Shown here one piece after another: positions 23,641-34,733 of a stretch of DNA of 64,000 nucleotides; within the stretch, counting starts at the first letter, position 1, and the number at the start of each line of letters is the position of its first letter. A program made the translations under genes and the position numbers. The stretch spans positions 1,054,001 to 1,118,000 of the forward strand of contig VNKQ01000012.1 in assembly GCA_016508695.1 (NCBI GenBank). The letters run 5' to 3'. Source of the DNA: Hyphodiscus hymeniophilus (Eukaryota; Ascomycota; Leotiomycetes; Helotiales; Hyphodiscaceae). The notes beneath the pieces were generated by a model. That model was given only the letters and a program-made list of their open reading frames with translations. It searched no databases and was not told where the DNA came from.

Positions 23641-25077
23641 ATTCCCACCATACCTCATCATCGCTGGCTTCCTACACCCTTCGACATCAATAACGGCAAT
23701 GATTGTACAACCATGGTGGATCTCGACGAGCATACGTTACTTTTGATAGTCTATTGCGGACAGTCTAGCATCCTGTTTACGGGAGGGTTTCGCTCTTCGT
23801 TTCATCATCTCCGCAGTCATTCATAACATCGATCGGTACTCCCAAGTTGTCCCCAACTAACTCCAATGCATACCTTTTGATAGTCTCTCACAGACAGTCT
23901 AGCATGCTGTTTACGGCAGGGGTTTCTCTGGAATGGCGGTTAGGACATTCCTCGCAATTTGGGTCTTGGAAGGACGTGGGTGGTGAAACTCTACTTATTT
24001 TATGGCGTTGGGGATACTGTGGCTTCTGGACGGTCTGATTGGGCGTCTGGGGGAATGCTTTCCGCGAGAACAATCGTCGCGATGATATTGTGCATACGAA
24101 TGAAATGGGCATAAGCCTGAATACCCTCAACTTGATTTTATGATGCTCGTGAGTGTTATGTTTCGAAAATTGCTGCCTAAAATGTCCAACTTCGGCATCA
24201 ATTTACCTTATGTCCAGGCTCCAGGTTGGCTTCAGGGACGAGCATGATCCGGTCGTGAGGGTTGCGATTTGAGTTCATTCCCTGGAGGAAATTTCACGCG
24301 TCACATCATTGCTTCGGATTTTCCTGGATCTGCTCAATCAACCTTCTCCTTCACCATCACCGTATCCGTACTATTCTTCAGCCTCCCCGACTGCTAGAGC
24401 ACTCCAACATCGTCGAATCCTGACTCGAGTCCTGCGCATCTAGTTCTTCCTGCTCTTCCTGTCTTCCCGTAATGTGAATAACCCGGCTTTGATGTAAAGT
24501 GTGAAGAAGGCAGCGTGCGGAGACGGGAAAGCGCATGTAAGGCTCGGTAGATCGAGGTTGATTGATCAAGGTCGCCGGCGATGAAGGATGCGGCTGGCGG
24601 GCAACAGGTGCTGTTTTGAGAAGGTATTAGGGAAGGCCCTGGAGACAGTTCGATTTCGGGATTTGGCTGCCTGGTATTGTTTTTGAAGTTGAAAGCATTT
24701 TTATTTGCTGGTAAGTCGTTTCTTCATATGTGATTTACTGCTGTGAAGGAGGATCTTTTTGCTTTAGCCGAGTCTAACTGTGCAGGTGACTATTTCCTGG
24801 TATGAGTGTGATAAGTAGAAGCTTATAATATTTTGAAGTGTTTTTTGAAAAATAACTGTTATTGAAAGGAATATCCATTGCATTTATGAATCCATTACCT
24901 TGATTAAGGTGTAGGTAAAATGCAATGGCTGAAAATTCCCTCGCTAACCCCCATGACCAGGCCCATGGAATAATTTGAACGTCAACTTAATCAACTTTTT
25001 ATTCACCTTTCATCCAGCTAAACAGCTTTGACGTCTCGCAAAATACAGTCAATTGACCAAATACTGACCTATGAGTC
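23641..25077. other. Long 3' flank of H4, gene-free
   Basis: No supported gene in 1.4 kb. The first part carries an imperfect duplicated segment (separate entry). About 24640-25000 is AT-rich and free of long frames. The right end is the promoter of the Nudix gene. Confidence 0.45.
23730..23929 (+). repeat. Imperfect direct duplication downstream of H4
   Basis: Two copies of about 60 bases lie at 23730-23794 and 23869-23929, offset by roughly 138 bases. Both contain TTTTGATAGTCT, then GACAGTCTAGCAT, then CTGTTTACGG and a GGGTTTC end. They differ by small substitutions and indels. They begin 90 bases after the H4 stop codon, so at least one copy is likely in the H4 3' UTR. Confidence 0.7.
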
Positions 25078-26077
25078 ATGAAGAGCAATCTGGATATCGT
25101 AAAGGAGTGCGACAAGTGAGGAGCTAAAACCAATTTATCGTTCTGATACCAACCTCGTCCACAGCTTCCCGTACTATGCCCCAGGCAACTCGGAGGACTA
25201 CGAACAGCTCCTGTCTTCTTTGTGGCTATTCTTCCTACCAGATGATCCTATGCCTCATGGCTTCATCGTTGACTCTGTCGCACGCAAGATGCCATGGACG
25301 ACAGACTTCAAAGTCATTCCAAGCCCCAGGAAGGAAGTCCATCTCCTGCGAAGCAACAAGGACGATTGGCAAGAACACCGCACCCAAGCCATCGACTCGC
25401 TATTGGATGAGGCGATAGCAAAGAAAGTCTTTTCTGGGCTTAATCGCAAACGAGGCGAGCTATGGCCGATTGTTGGAGCTGAATTCGATGTCCACATAGA
25501 TCGCGCTGCTATCTCCTACCTCGGAATCATTGGCCGTGGAGTTCATATGACTGCCTACACGCGATCTCCTACTGGATTCAAATTCTGGATCCCTCAGAGA
25601 AACCTGAATAAAAAGACGTACCCAGGTATGCTTGATAATACCGTCGCGGGTGGCGTGGCGTCAGGCGAGACACCGTTTTCATGCTTGATCCGTGAGGCAG
25701 CTGAGGAAGCTGAGGTGGCTGAGCTGGTTCGTGCTGGCGCTGGCGCTGCCGGCACTGTTAGCTGGCTCAACATCAGCGACGAGAAGGCAGGAGGAGATGC
25801 GGGCCTGATGAATCCTGGAGTGCTGTATGTATATGACCTCGAGGTTAGCGACAACTTGGTGCTGAAACCTGTGGACAATGATATCCATGCCTTTCATCTT
25901 CTCAGTGAAGTAGAGGTCAGTGAAGCAATGGCTCGTGGAGAGTTCAAGCCTGCATGTGCCTGCGTCATACTCGATTTCTTTGTCCGTCACAGTCTGATTT
26001 CCCCAGACACAGAGAAAGACTATGTGGAGATTGTCTCAAGGCTTCATCGGAAGCTTCCGTTCGATACCAGTCATTAG
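25078..26077 (+). CDS. Nudix hydrolase, YJR142W / Tnr3-N-terminal type
   Basis: 316-residue protein from exons 25078-25115 and 25165-26077. It has the N-terminal DUF4743-like region (NFPYYAPG, FIVDSVARKMPW) followed by the Nudix domain. Its Nudix box GGVASGETPFSCLIREAAEE follows G-x5-E-x7-RE-x2-EE. The late Gly of the classic box is replaced by Glu, a change also seen in other members. GIIGRGVHMTAYTRSPTGFK precedes it. Yeast YJR142W and the N-terminal half of S. pombe Tnr3 belong here. YJR142W is reported to hydrolyse oxidised thiamine diphosphates, so a thiamine-damage repair role is the leading inference. The start at 25078 is preferred to an overlapping ATG at 25071 because only the former keeps phase across the intron. 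Confidence 0.88.
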
Positions 26078-27130
26078 CAGTCTTTCAAGCAATGCTGAAC
26101 AAGATTCTAACGTCATCCCATGCTTGTGTTTCACTATGTTGTGCAAAAACGATAATCTCTACTTGCGTCGATACTCGACTTGAGAAGTAAGAACACGCAG
26201 GTAAGATACACTATCCCGAAGGTGCGGCTAAGCTCTAAAGCATGACCGTTCAATAGCCCAATCTCTAATATACCAATTGACAACCTCAAATAGCCGTTCG
26301 TACCCCACAGCATTTGGGGGAGGCGCCTTTCGCAACATCCTCGCCTTCGGTCGTCAATCTTTCAAAGTGAGGCTGTGATTGATCATCCTTATTGCGGTGC
26401 TGTAATTTCTAGAAAAGAGATAGTATTTGGGGCTTTTCCTGAGCAGGGTCCGGGTTATGAATTTGGGACGAAGGGATAAGGTGAGAGAAAAGTGAAGACG
26501 TGGGGAGATCGCGTGTGAGGCTTGCAAAAAGTGCCAAAAAAATTGACTTTACAAGATGTTCGCCTACTTGGTAGAAGGCTCCAAAATGTCAAAAAAAACT
26601 TGTTAATTACCAGAGGTGGCATGGTAAGCAACTCCAACAACCAGGCGCGAACTGATTTATTTAAAGGGGCAAGTCTAAAGGCGGGTTAGGCACCGCGAAT
26701 CGAGTGTAGTTATGCCACCACTCATCGCAGATCAGGAGACTTATTCGTGAATTCAAAATATCTTATTTGATAATATAAATACTCACAAATCGCGTCTCCA
26801 TAAGCCGATCTCTGGTCTTTATTGCCGCTACTGGCCGTCGTGGCTGAGGGCAGCGGCTTCTCTTTATTGGCTGCTGTTGATGACTCTAGTTAGTTGCAGT
26901 TGTACACTTATCGCGAGGCAGTTGAGGGTGGAAATTTTGGTTGGATGGTAAGACTGGGAATTTGAGGTGAGTTTTCGAGCGAAGGTTTGCAATGAATTCG
27001 GATCGGTCGGCTTAAAAAATATCCCTTCATAGGATACTACATCCAAGTATCTATGAAGAATATCAGAGCATCATCAGAGACCATTGAAGCTGGAGGTTTG
27101 GGCAAACATGAAGAATTTCAAGCTCTCTGA
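26078..27130. other. Intergenic, convergent 3' flanks
   Basis: Lies between the ends of the Nudix and TIM-barrel genes. Parts are A/T-rich, with poly-A runs near 26535 and 26594. No supported gene, RNA or repeat family was seen. Confidence 0.45.
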
Positions 27131-28114
27131 TCACTGCTTGAAGGTGATATTTTTGAAAGCAGCAGTGTTATCCTTGATCGCTGTTTCAACAGGTAATCGT
27201 TCCATACTGCTCGCACCAAAGAACCCGTGAACTCCCTTCGTCTTGCCTAAGACATGAGTCGCATCTTCCACTGAAGCAATAGGACCACCATGACAGAGAA
27301 CAATGATATCTTCGCGAATCTTGATACAAGCATCTCTGATCTCTTGTATAACGTTGACGCAATCATCAAGAGTGACTGTCGTTGTAGCTCCAATCTATTC
27401 AGATCAGCTTCGAGCCTTTTTCCATCTGGGTTCATACTTACAGAACCACTGGTTGTCAGTCCCAAATGCACAACGAGAACATCGGCTCCCGCCCTCGTCA
27501 TGCGTTCCCCTTCATCAACATTAAAGACGTACGGCGTAGTCAAAAGATCCATCTCATGAGCAGTTTTGATCATCTGAACTTCCAATTCATACGACATACC
27601 CGTCGCCTCAAGGTTCTTGCGGAAATTCCCATCGATCAACCCAACTGTGGGGAAGTTTTGGACCCCACAGAAACCCAGCTCTTTCAATTGCTTGAGGAAA
27701 GTCGGCATCATACGGAAAGGATCCGTACCACAGACGCCAGCGAGCACTCCTGTGTTTTGAACAACTGGGAGGATTTCATTGGCCTAAATAACACTTAGAA
27801 CGGTTTGATGGAGTACAAGGGAACGGGCTGGACCATTTCCAGAACGACTTGATTTGCATCACTGTATGGCATCAGACCTGCCAGCGAGCCTCGTCCAGCC
27901 ATCCGAAAACGACCTGAATTGTATAGAATGATCAAGTCGCCGCCGCCTGCTTCAATGAACTTTGCTGAAAGTCCAATTCCTGTCTTAGGTTTAGAAATGA
28001 TATTCGAAACGTGATAAATGTTTTACCTGCTCCAGCGCCCAATATTATCTGACCGGATGCGATCGTACCTCGCAGTCTTTGAAGGACTTGCGTTCTCGTT
28101 GTAGGCCGTGGCAT
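27131..28114 (-). CDS. TIM-barrel PEP-hydrolase-like protein (C-terminal half of Tm-1 type)
   Basis: 279-residue protein from exons 28114-28027, 27979-27834, 27783-27442 and 27394-27131. It begins MPRPTTRTQVLQRLRGTIAS. It contains GAGAGIGLSAKFIEAGGGDL, a phosphate-binding type loop at the barrel's first strand, then LAGVCGTDPFRM, GVQNFPTVGLIDG, MTRAGADVLVVHLGLT and VLCHGGPIASVED, matching the 'phosphoenolpyruvate hydrolase-like / TIM-barrel signal transduction' family. The enzymatic reaction of this family is not established. The second intron begins with an unusual GTCCAG donor, but phase and family sequence require it. The gene is divergent from a UPF0261 gene. In plants the two families are fused in one protein. 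Confidence 0.87.
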
Positions 28115-28432
28115 TTTGATTGAGGATAGTCCGGAATTTTTGGGTTCAGAATGCGCTTCTAATGCAGAAGAGTTCGTGTTTGGAAAGCAGCTGACGTCGG
28201 AGTGCGAGGCACCTTTGGTGGAACCACGATCCGGGCCGATCACTGTGACGCAACAAATACAACACCCCGCATACAACACTCAACGCATCTCATTTAACAT
28301 TGGCGACGGCGAGAATGAGACCTCATCGTTTCGAGGCTATATGAGACGATTAAATGGGCTTCAGTAGAGAGGCAAACGACCGCAAACACGCATCAAAGCG
28401 TCTTCCTATTGCATAAATCCCAAGGGATCAAA
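28115..28432. promoter_or_regulatory. Bidirectional promoter region of the Tm-1-like pair
   Basis: 318 bases separate the two divergent start codons, so the pair is likely co-regulated from here. No known factor site is obvious. Confidence 0.45.
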
Positions 28433-29692
28433 ATGTCTCAGGAACCATGCGTCCTGCTTCTGGGTACCTGCGATACGAAGCTCAATGAGTTTCGATTCAT
28501 GAAAAACCAATTGAAGAAGAATGGGGTCGTCAAAGTTATCCTCGTTGATGTCGGTCGAACACCTTCGACGGACCCCGCAGTGGATATCTCGAGCTCAGAA
28601 GTCCTGTCTCACCTCCCAGAAAATGAACGGCAAGACTTCAACTCCGTAACGAGAGGAGAAGTGATCAATATTATGATCAAAGCTGCTACAATTCTTGTTC
28701 GAAACTTTTACGATCTGAAGTCCATTCATGGCATCGTCTCCTTGGGTGGCTCTGGCGGCACATCTCTCGCTGCAGGTGTCATGCGAGCAGCGCTTCCTTT
28801 CGGATTTCCGAAGCTCATTGTGTCAACAGTGGCTTCCGGGGATACGAGTTCATTCGTTGGAGAATCAGATATTATGATGGTTCCATCGATTGTCGACATT
28901 GCCGGATTAAACTCGTTGCTAAAGATCGTTCTTGGGAATGCCGCTGCTGCCATCGAGGCTATGGCCAAGATGAATTTTGAAAGACAGAGCAAGCAAGAGG
29001 ACGGCTCGAAACCACGAGGAAAGTTCAGGATTGCTATCACAATGTTTGGTGTTACAACTCCAGGTGCTAACGCTGCTATGGAGTATCTGAGCGCCCAAAG
29101 CCATGAGGTCTTTGTGTTTCATGCAACAGGTACAGGAGGTCGTGCGATGGAACGGCTGATCAACGAAGGTTACATTGATGGAGTCCTTGATCTAACTACC
29201 ACTGAGCTTGCAGACGAGCTGGTAGGAGGAGTCATGAGTGCCGGTTCCGATCGTCTGACTGCAGCAGGGAAGAAAGGCCTCCCACAGATTGTCAGTGTTG
29301 GCGCACTAGATATGGTCAATTTCGGAGCACGATCTTCGGTACCCGAGAAGTTCCACAGAAGATTGCTTGTTGAGCATAATCCAAGCATCACTTTGATGAG
29401 AACGACCCAAGATGAGTGTGGGAAGCTCGGAGAGGTTCTTTCGAGGAGATTGAAGGAAAATAGTAAAGACAGTGGAAAGGTGGAGGTCTGGATTCCGCGA
29501 AAGGGAATCAGCATGATGGCTGAGAAAGGAGGCAAATTCTACGATGAGGATGCTGATAAGGCACTTTTTGAAGCACTTTCCAAGGCTTTGATGAGAACGG
29601 GGATTAAGCTGCAGGAGAGGGATTTGACAATCAATGATCCTGAATTTGCTATCGGGATGTCGAAGCGACTTCTCGAAATGATGGCTGTTTGA
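28433..29692 (+). CDS. UPF0261 / Tm-1-like ATP-binding domain protein
   Basis: Intronless 419-residue protein. The start chosen is MSQEPCVLLLGTCDTKLNEF; the open frame extends eight codons upstream without another ATG. Features are the first Rossmann-like strand with LLGTCDTK, the glycine-rich loop GIVSLGGSGGTSLAAGVMR, ASGDTSSFVGESDIMMVPS, FGVTTPGANAAMEYL and VFHATGTGGRAMERL. These match the UPF0261 (Tm-1 N-terminal) family across its normal ~400-residue length. Structures of the plant homologue show nucleotide binding. The physiological substrate in fungi and bacteria is unknown. Its divergent neighbour encodes the TIM-barrel half. Confidence 0.92.
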   Translation: MSQEPCVLLLGTCDTKLNEFRFMKNQLKKNGVVKVILVDVGRTPSTDPAVDISSSEVLSHLPENERQDFNSVTRGEVINIMIKAATILVRNFYDLKSIHGIVSLGGSGGTSLAAGVMRAALPFGFPKLIVSTVASGDTSSFVGESDIMMVPSIVDIAGLNSLLKIVLGNAAAAIEAMAKMNFERQSKQEDGSKPRGKFRIAITMFGVTTPGANAAMEYLSAQSHEVFVFHATGTGGRAMERLINEGYIDGVLDLTTTELADELVGGVMSAGSDRLTAAGKKGLPQIVSVGALDMVNFGARSSVPEKFHRRLLVEHNPSITLMRTTQDECGKLGEVLSRRLKENSKDSGKVEVWIPRKGISMMAEKGGKFYDEDADKALFEALSKALMRTGIKLQERDLTINDPEFAIGMSKRLLEMMAV

Positions 29693-31359
29693 GCCTATTA
29701 CAACGAGTGTTGAAGCTGTATGGCTATATATGAACCATTGGTTACTCGAGTATGGCTGTCTTTTGTAGCAACTGCTTGCCCTGAACTCTAAAACCTGCGG
29801 ATGAGCGAGAATTACGACGATGAGCCGGCGTCATTACAGTGATTACACCTTGCCTCCTTTTGGGCCTTGTTGCGAGGAGGCGATATCGGTGTTTTCAGTA
29901 TCATTACGAGCATACCATATGGATTGCGGTGTAGACACTACCTAGTAGACACTGCTCGTATCCTTGGACCCACCCTGTCGCTTAGAGAATTAAGCGAACC
30001 AGATCCTACAAATGAAGGACTAGTAGGTACCAAGAGGTGCGCGGCGTATGTAAATATTATGGCGGACGTACGTGCCTCAATGATACAGTAGACCTAAGCA
30101 TCCCACCTTAGATCTACCAACTAGTTCGTTCTGTGGTGATGCTACGCCGTAGTCCGTGAGATTCACTTCTTCTATTGCAGGATTTCCGAAGGTTAGAGTT
30201 TAACTCGCACTGTTAATTGATACTAGTACCCAGCAGCCTACATTCATCATCCCACTTTGGCATCAGTAGAGCTTCTCTGATTATCATGGCTATTTCGGAT
30301 GCCAGACGATACAAAAAGCTAGACTGGCAACTATCAGCATCTCTCCAAGCTTTGGCGCTCAGAATTGATGTTGGTAAACCCCAGTTCATTGATGGCGCTG
30401 TCTAACTTGTGTTTTACAATAAAGCGGCCACGCGTCATTGCTTCTCAAACCTCGCTCAACTTCCACAGCTAACGTCCACATAAATTCTCGTTCATCTGGG
30501 AGCTTACATAACTTCTCAACTATATCGTGCCAGGAAATAGCCCTCATCGTGGGATTTTGTATTGGACTTCGCCACGCCACCATCACTTTAATACCCGATG
30601 ATCGTCGCTTCCCATGATTTATCCTATCCCACTCTTGGTCCAACAGAGCTCCTCTGTCACCGAAATGCAACTTCGGGCTACTCCAGCCCGAGATAGAGTT
30701 TCAGAGGACCCATATGATGATATGCATTGGGAAGGTGAATCTTCGTCTTCCAAGTTGGAAGATAAGAGAGTTTCCGATTTAGGATTCTTCAGTCTCCGAT
30801 CAGTGTTGCTTAGTGGCCTTATCTTTGTTGCTTCCATATCTCGTATGGTTTAGTGTTGAAAGTTCGATCTCACTTGTCACGATCTCAGCTTTTCTGTTGC
30901 AGAATGACTTCCTGTTGTCCACTTTGCAGATAAGACTTGCGGCCCAAGTACGAGAGCTGCTTGCGCAGAGGTTTTTTATGTTTAAAATATGCCATACAAA
31001 CCTTATGCAACGTTACCTGGTTGCTTTCACCACAATAGTGCAGAAGTTGGTCTTGGGCCACACAAGGATGCATCAGAGTAGCCATTTGTTATTGAAGCCA
31101 AGCTTATCGTCGCTCAGCAATAACCCCTGAAGCAAGGAATATCCCTCCTTTTGCTTCTGATCGTAACAATAGTACAGCGCTACGGAAATGCGGTACGACA
31201 TCGTCTGCCATTTACTTTCAGATGTCGGAAGAGGAGATGATCGCTGGCGATAAGGATGGACAACTGCTCTCACTACCCTACTTATGCATATAACACCGCA
31301 TTCTCCCTTGGGTTGTAGAGAAACATATTGAGACGCGAGACTGAACTTCGCTATACAAG
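29693..31359. other. Gene-free upstream region of the OPT transporter
   Basis: 1.67 kb with only short non-conserved open frames. One GATAAGG (31249-31255) lies about 105 bases before the transporter start. GATA factors regulate peptide uptake in fungi, but one site is weak evidence. Confidence 0.4.
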
Positions 31360-34065
31360 ATGGACTCTAGGATTCCAGGACAAGTCGGAGCGCCTCTTGG
31401 GGGTGACCCGCAATTGGCGTTCAATACAGGACATTCGACTGGGATTGAAGCCCTTGAGGAACTTGGTGTTCACGATGTTTCTGAGAAGAGAACCGGTTAT
31501 GTGACCGCAGCAGAGAAGAATGACGGGAACATCAATGATCAGATACGACATATTGCCACGGACGAGGAAAGTATCGACATTGGCAAAGGAATGACCGCCT
31601 CCGAGAAGGTTGACAATCCGGAAGAGATCGCGTTGTACGCATTGCATGTTGAAGACGATCCATCTTTGAATCCTTGGACAATGCGAACTTGGTTCCTAGG
31701 TATGTATCCTCCTAAGCTCAGCAATTGCTATCAGGCAGGACGCTCTCTAACATGATTCAGGCCTTGGACTGTCATGCTTCTCATCCGTTCTCGCAACGAT
31801 CTATCAGTACAAACCGCAGGGAATTGTTCTGTCAGCAACATTCCTTTGTGTGGTTAGTTACGTACTCGCACGTATCCTTGAATTTATTCCAAAATCAGGA
31901 TTCATCGGCCGATGGCTTAATCCGCATGCTTTCAATCACAAAGAACATGCTGCGATTCTTATTATGTCTTCTACTGCAGCTAGAAGCGCCATGGCAGCCG
32001 AAGTGATCGCCGTGCAAAGACTCTGGTACACAGAGACTCCCAACGCGGCTGTTTGTATCTTCTTGATCTTTTCGTCCCAGGCTCTGGGTTACGGTATTGC
32101 TGGCTTGCTCAGAAAAGTCCTGGTTTACCCAACCAAGGTAAGATATCTCTCCTTCTAAACCTTCCATCATCGTCATCTTTCCTCAATCTGTCCCCCTACA
32201 AACACTACTACTGATTTATACTGCCAAGTTCTTTTATCCCGCAAACTTACCAATCATGTCGCTGCTCGAGACGCTACATCGAAAGAGAGAGAGCACAAAA
32301 CCGCAACTCAAAGTATTTTATTGGGCGTTCGGACTCATCTTTGTATGGGAATTGGTTCCCGAATATATGATGCCGATTCTCACTGCCGTCAATGTCTTTT
32401 GTTTGGCAAAACGGAATAGCAGTAAGTAAAGAGTCGATGGTTTCTAATTTCAAACATCTGACCTCGAGTAGTGGTCTTCTCCAGGCTCTTTGGTGGTGGA
32501 AATGGCAACGAAGGTCTTGGCTTCTTGTCTCTTTGTTTTGATTTTCAATACATCGGAAGTAGCGCGCTGTACTTACCTTTGAAGGTATGTCTAGTCTGAT
32601 CAGTCATGAACAATCAGCAAATGGTTCCAATATATATAATATGTACCTGCTAACTGAATTCTAGACTCAATTCAACACATTTGTCGGCTACGTACTTTGC
32701 CTGGGAACATTTATGGGAGTATATTATGGCAACATATGGAGAGCAAAAGACTTCCCCTTCTTGTCCCAACTTCTTTTCTCGCCGCAGTCAAACTCGACCG
32801 CATACATTACTTTCAATCAAACCGCTGTACTTGACGCGAATGGCAAGCTGGACGAAGCAAAACTAGCCGTTGAGGGAGTACCATATATGGCAGCAACCTT
32901 TGCAGCGTACGTCCTCACTCAAAACCTTGCAATCACTGCGACCATTACCCATCTGTGTCTTTACAATTGGGATGACTTGAAGAGCTCCTGGGCTTTCCTA
33001 TCGCCATCAAGCTTGAAGTCTTTGTTAAAGCCCTCGGCTTGGAAGTTTTGGAAGCAGGTAGAACACACGGAAGAACAACTGGACGAAATGGATCCTCACT
33101 ACAAACTCATGCTTAATTACAACGACGCACCCGACTGGTGGTATGGCCTGGTCTTCCTTGCTTCCGGTGTCGTTGGTTTAATCTGCATCTACGAAGCAAA
33201 CTCCGGAATGTCATGGTGGGCATTTATTATTGCGACTATCCTGGCTTCAATTTTAGTTCTCTTCATGGGTGCACAGTTTGGTCTCACTGGTTTCAGCCTT
33301 CCAGTGCAGCCTATCATTCAGATGATTGGCGCCTACCTTGAGCCTGGAAATCCTCTCACCAACATGTATTTTACCTTGTATGGCTACAATACTGTCGGGC
33401 AGGGTCTCGTTCTACTTCAGGACCTGAAGCTTGGCCAATATGCCAAACTCAGCCCCAAGTGTACGTTCGTCATGCAAATGATTGGAACCCTGGTCGGTTC
33501 GATTCTGAACTATGTCATCACACTCACAATCACGACGAACCAACGGGAAATTTTGTTGTCCATAGAAGGCACTCACATCTGGTCTGGCGCAGGCCTCCAA
33601 TCATTCAACACTCAGGCCATTACCTGGGGTGGATTAGCAAAGCAGATGTATAGCACTGGCAGTACCTATCAATGGGTACCTCTAGGTCTTGTCATAGGCT
33701 TTGTCGCACCTGTCCCAATCTACGTCCTACATCGATTCTTCCCCAAAGTCGGATTCAACTACCTCAATGTCTCAATCATCGCTTGGCATATCGGATGGCT
33801 TGTCACAGGCATCAATTCCGCTATCATCAGTTTCTTCCTTGTGGCATTCTGGAGCCAATTCTATCTGAGAAGGTATAAGCCGGATTGGTTCCTGAAGTTC
33901 AACTACGTGCTTTGTGCAGGATTGGATGGGGGAACTCAGGTCATAGTTTTCATCATGTCCTTCGCTTTTGCTGGAGCGAGCGGAAAACCTGTTCCTTTCC
34001 CAACTTACTGGGGGAATAATGGGGGGAACATTGATTTTTGCATGGTTGATCCTGCAAATGGATAA
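31360..34065 (+). CDS. Oligopeptide transporter of the OPT family (isp4-like)
   Basis: Proton-coupled small-peptide (and in some members glutathione or siderophore) importer of the plasma membrane, assigned by family. 807 residues from exons 31360-31699, 31761-32137, 32229-32421, 32472-32584 and 32665-34065. The first ~110 residues form a soluble acidic tail. About 14-16 membrane segments follow. Family landmarks are ALHVEDDPSLNPWTMRTWFL, FYPANLPIMSLLETLH, FGGGNGNEGLGFLSLCFDFQ (the NPG/GLG loop region), NMYFTLYGYNTVGQGL, WGGLAKQMYSTGSTYQW and the C-terminal TYWGNNGGNIDFC. The last is the usual OPT end. Substrate range cannot be read from the sequence. Confidence 0.95.
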
Positions 34066-34733
34066 TTAAGTGATGTGGAGAGCCGGCTAAGAGCCAGGGG
34101 GGTTTGCCCCTCCACCAAGATTTCGACATGTCAAAGACGCTGGAAGATCCAGACACTCGGATCTTACCTATGATGCGATCACGTTCAATTTAGAATTTAC
34201 CAATGTCATCCACTGCTTTCTCTCAACATGCGTCCCACAAAGCAACCTCTCTACAGATCAGCCAGCATCTTCATGTCTCTTGCCTTGGCGTTGTACTGCT
34301 GACGCTGATAATGATTCCATCTACATGCACTTATTCATGAGCTACTTCCTTTGGTTCGTTTTCTTTCTATCTCAAAGCACACTCATACTTAGTCAACTCA
34401 TGTTCCTTCGCCACCTGTCATGTTATATACCCAGCGCGTCACATTATACCTCGTTCAAATCCCGATTTTGATATATCTTGCCTTACAATTCATCAGGTTG
34501 CATCGTGAAGCTTCTTCGATCGAAATATCTTTCATATCCCTCTGATATCTTGATATCAGATATCCATTAGTAATTATTGGGCAACATTCATCAATTTGAT
34601 ACTTGCTGGCTGGGGCGTATGAAGCACAACATTCACGACACTCGCTCAGACTGATCTGGAAAGGGGATGATCATATTGGAACTGGTTTCCAGTTCACACA
34701 TCGCTCGTCACGCTACCATTAAACCATGCCATA
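34066..34733. other. Convergent 3' flanks of OPT gene and AKR1
   Basis: No gene. A perfect inverted repeat with 9-base arms and a 2-base spacer (TCTGATATC/GATATCAGA) sits at 34541-34560 in AT-rich sequence. It may mark the transcript-end zone of the converging genes, but this is only positional. Confidence 0.45.
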
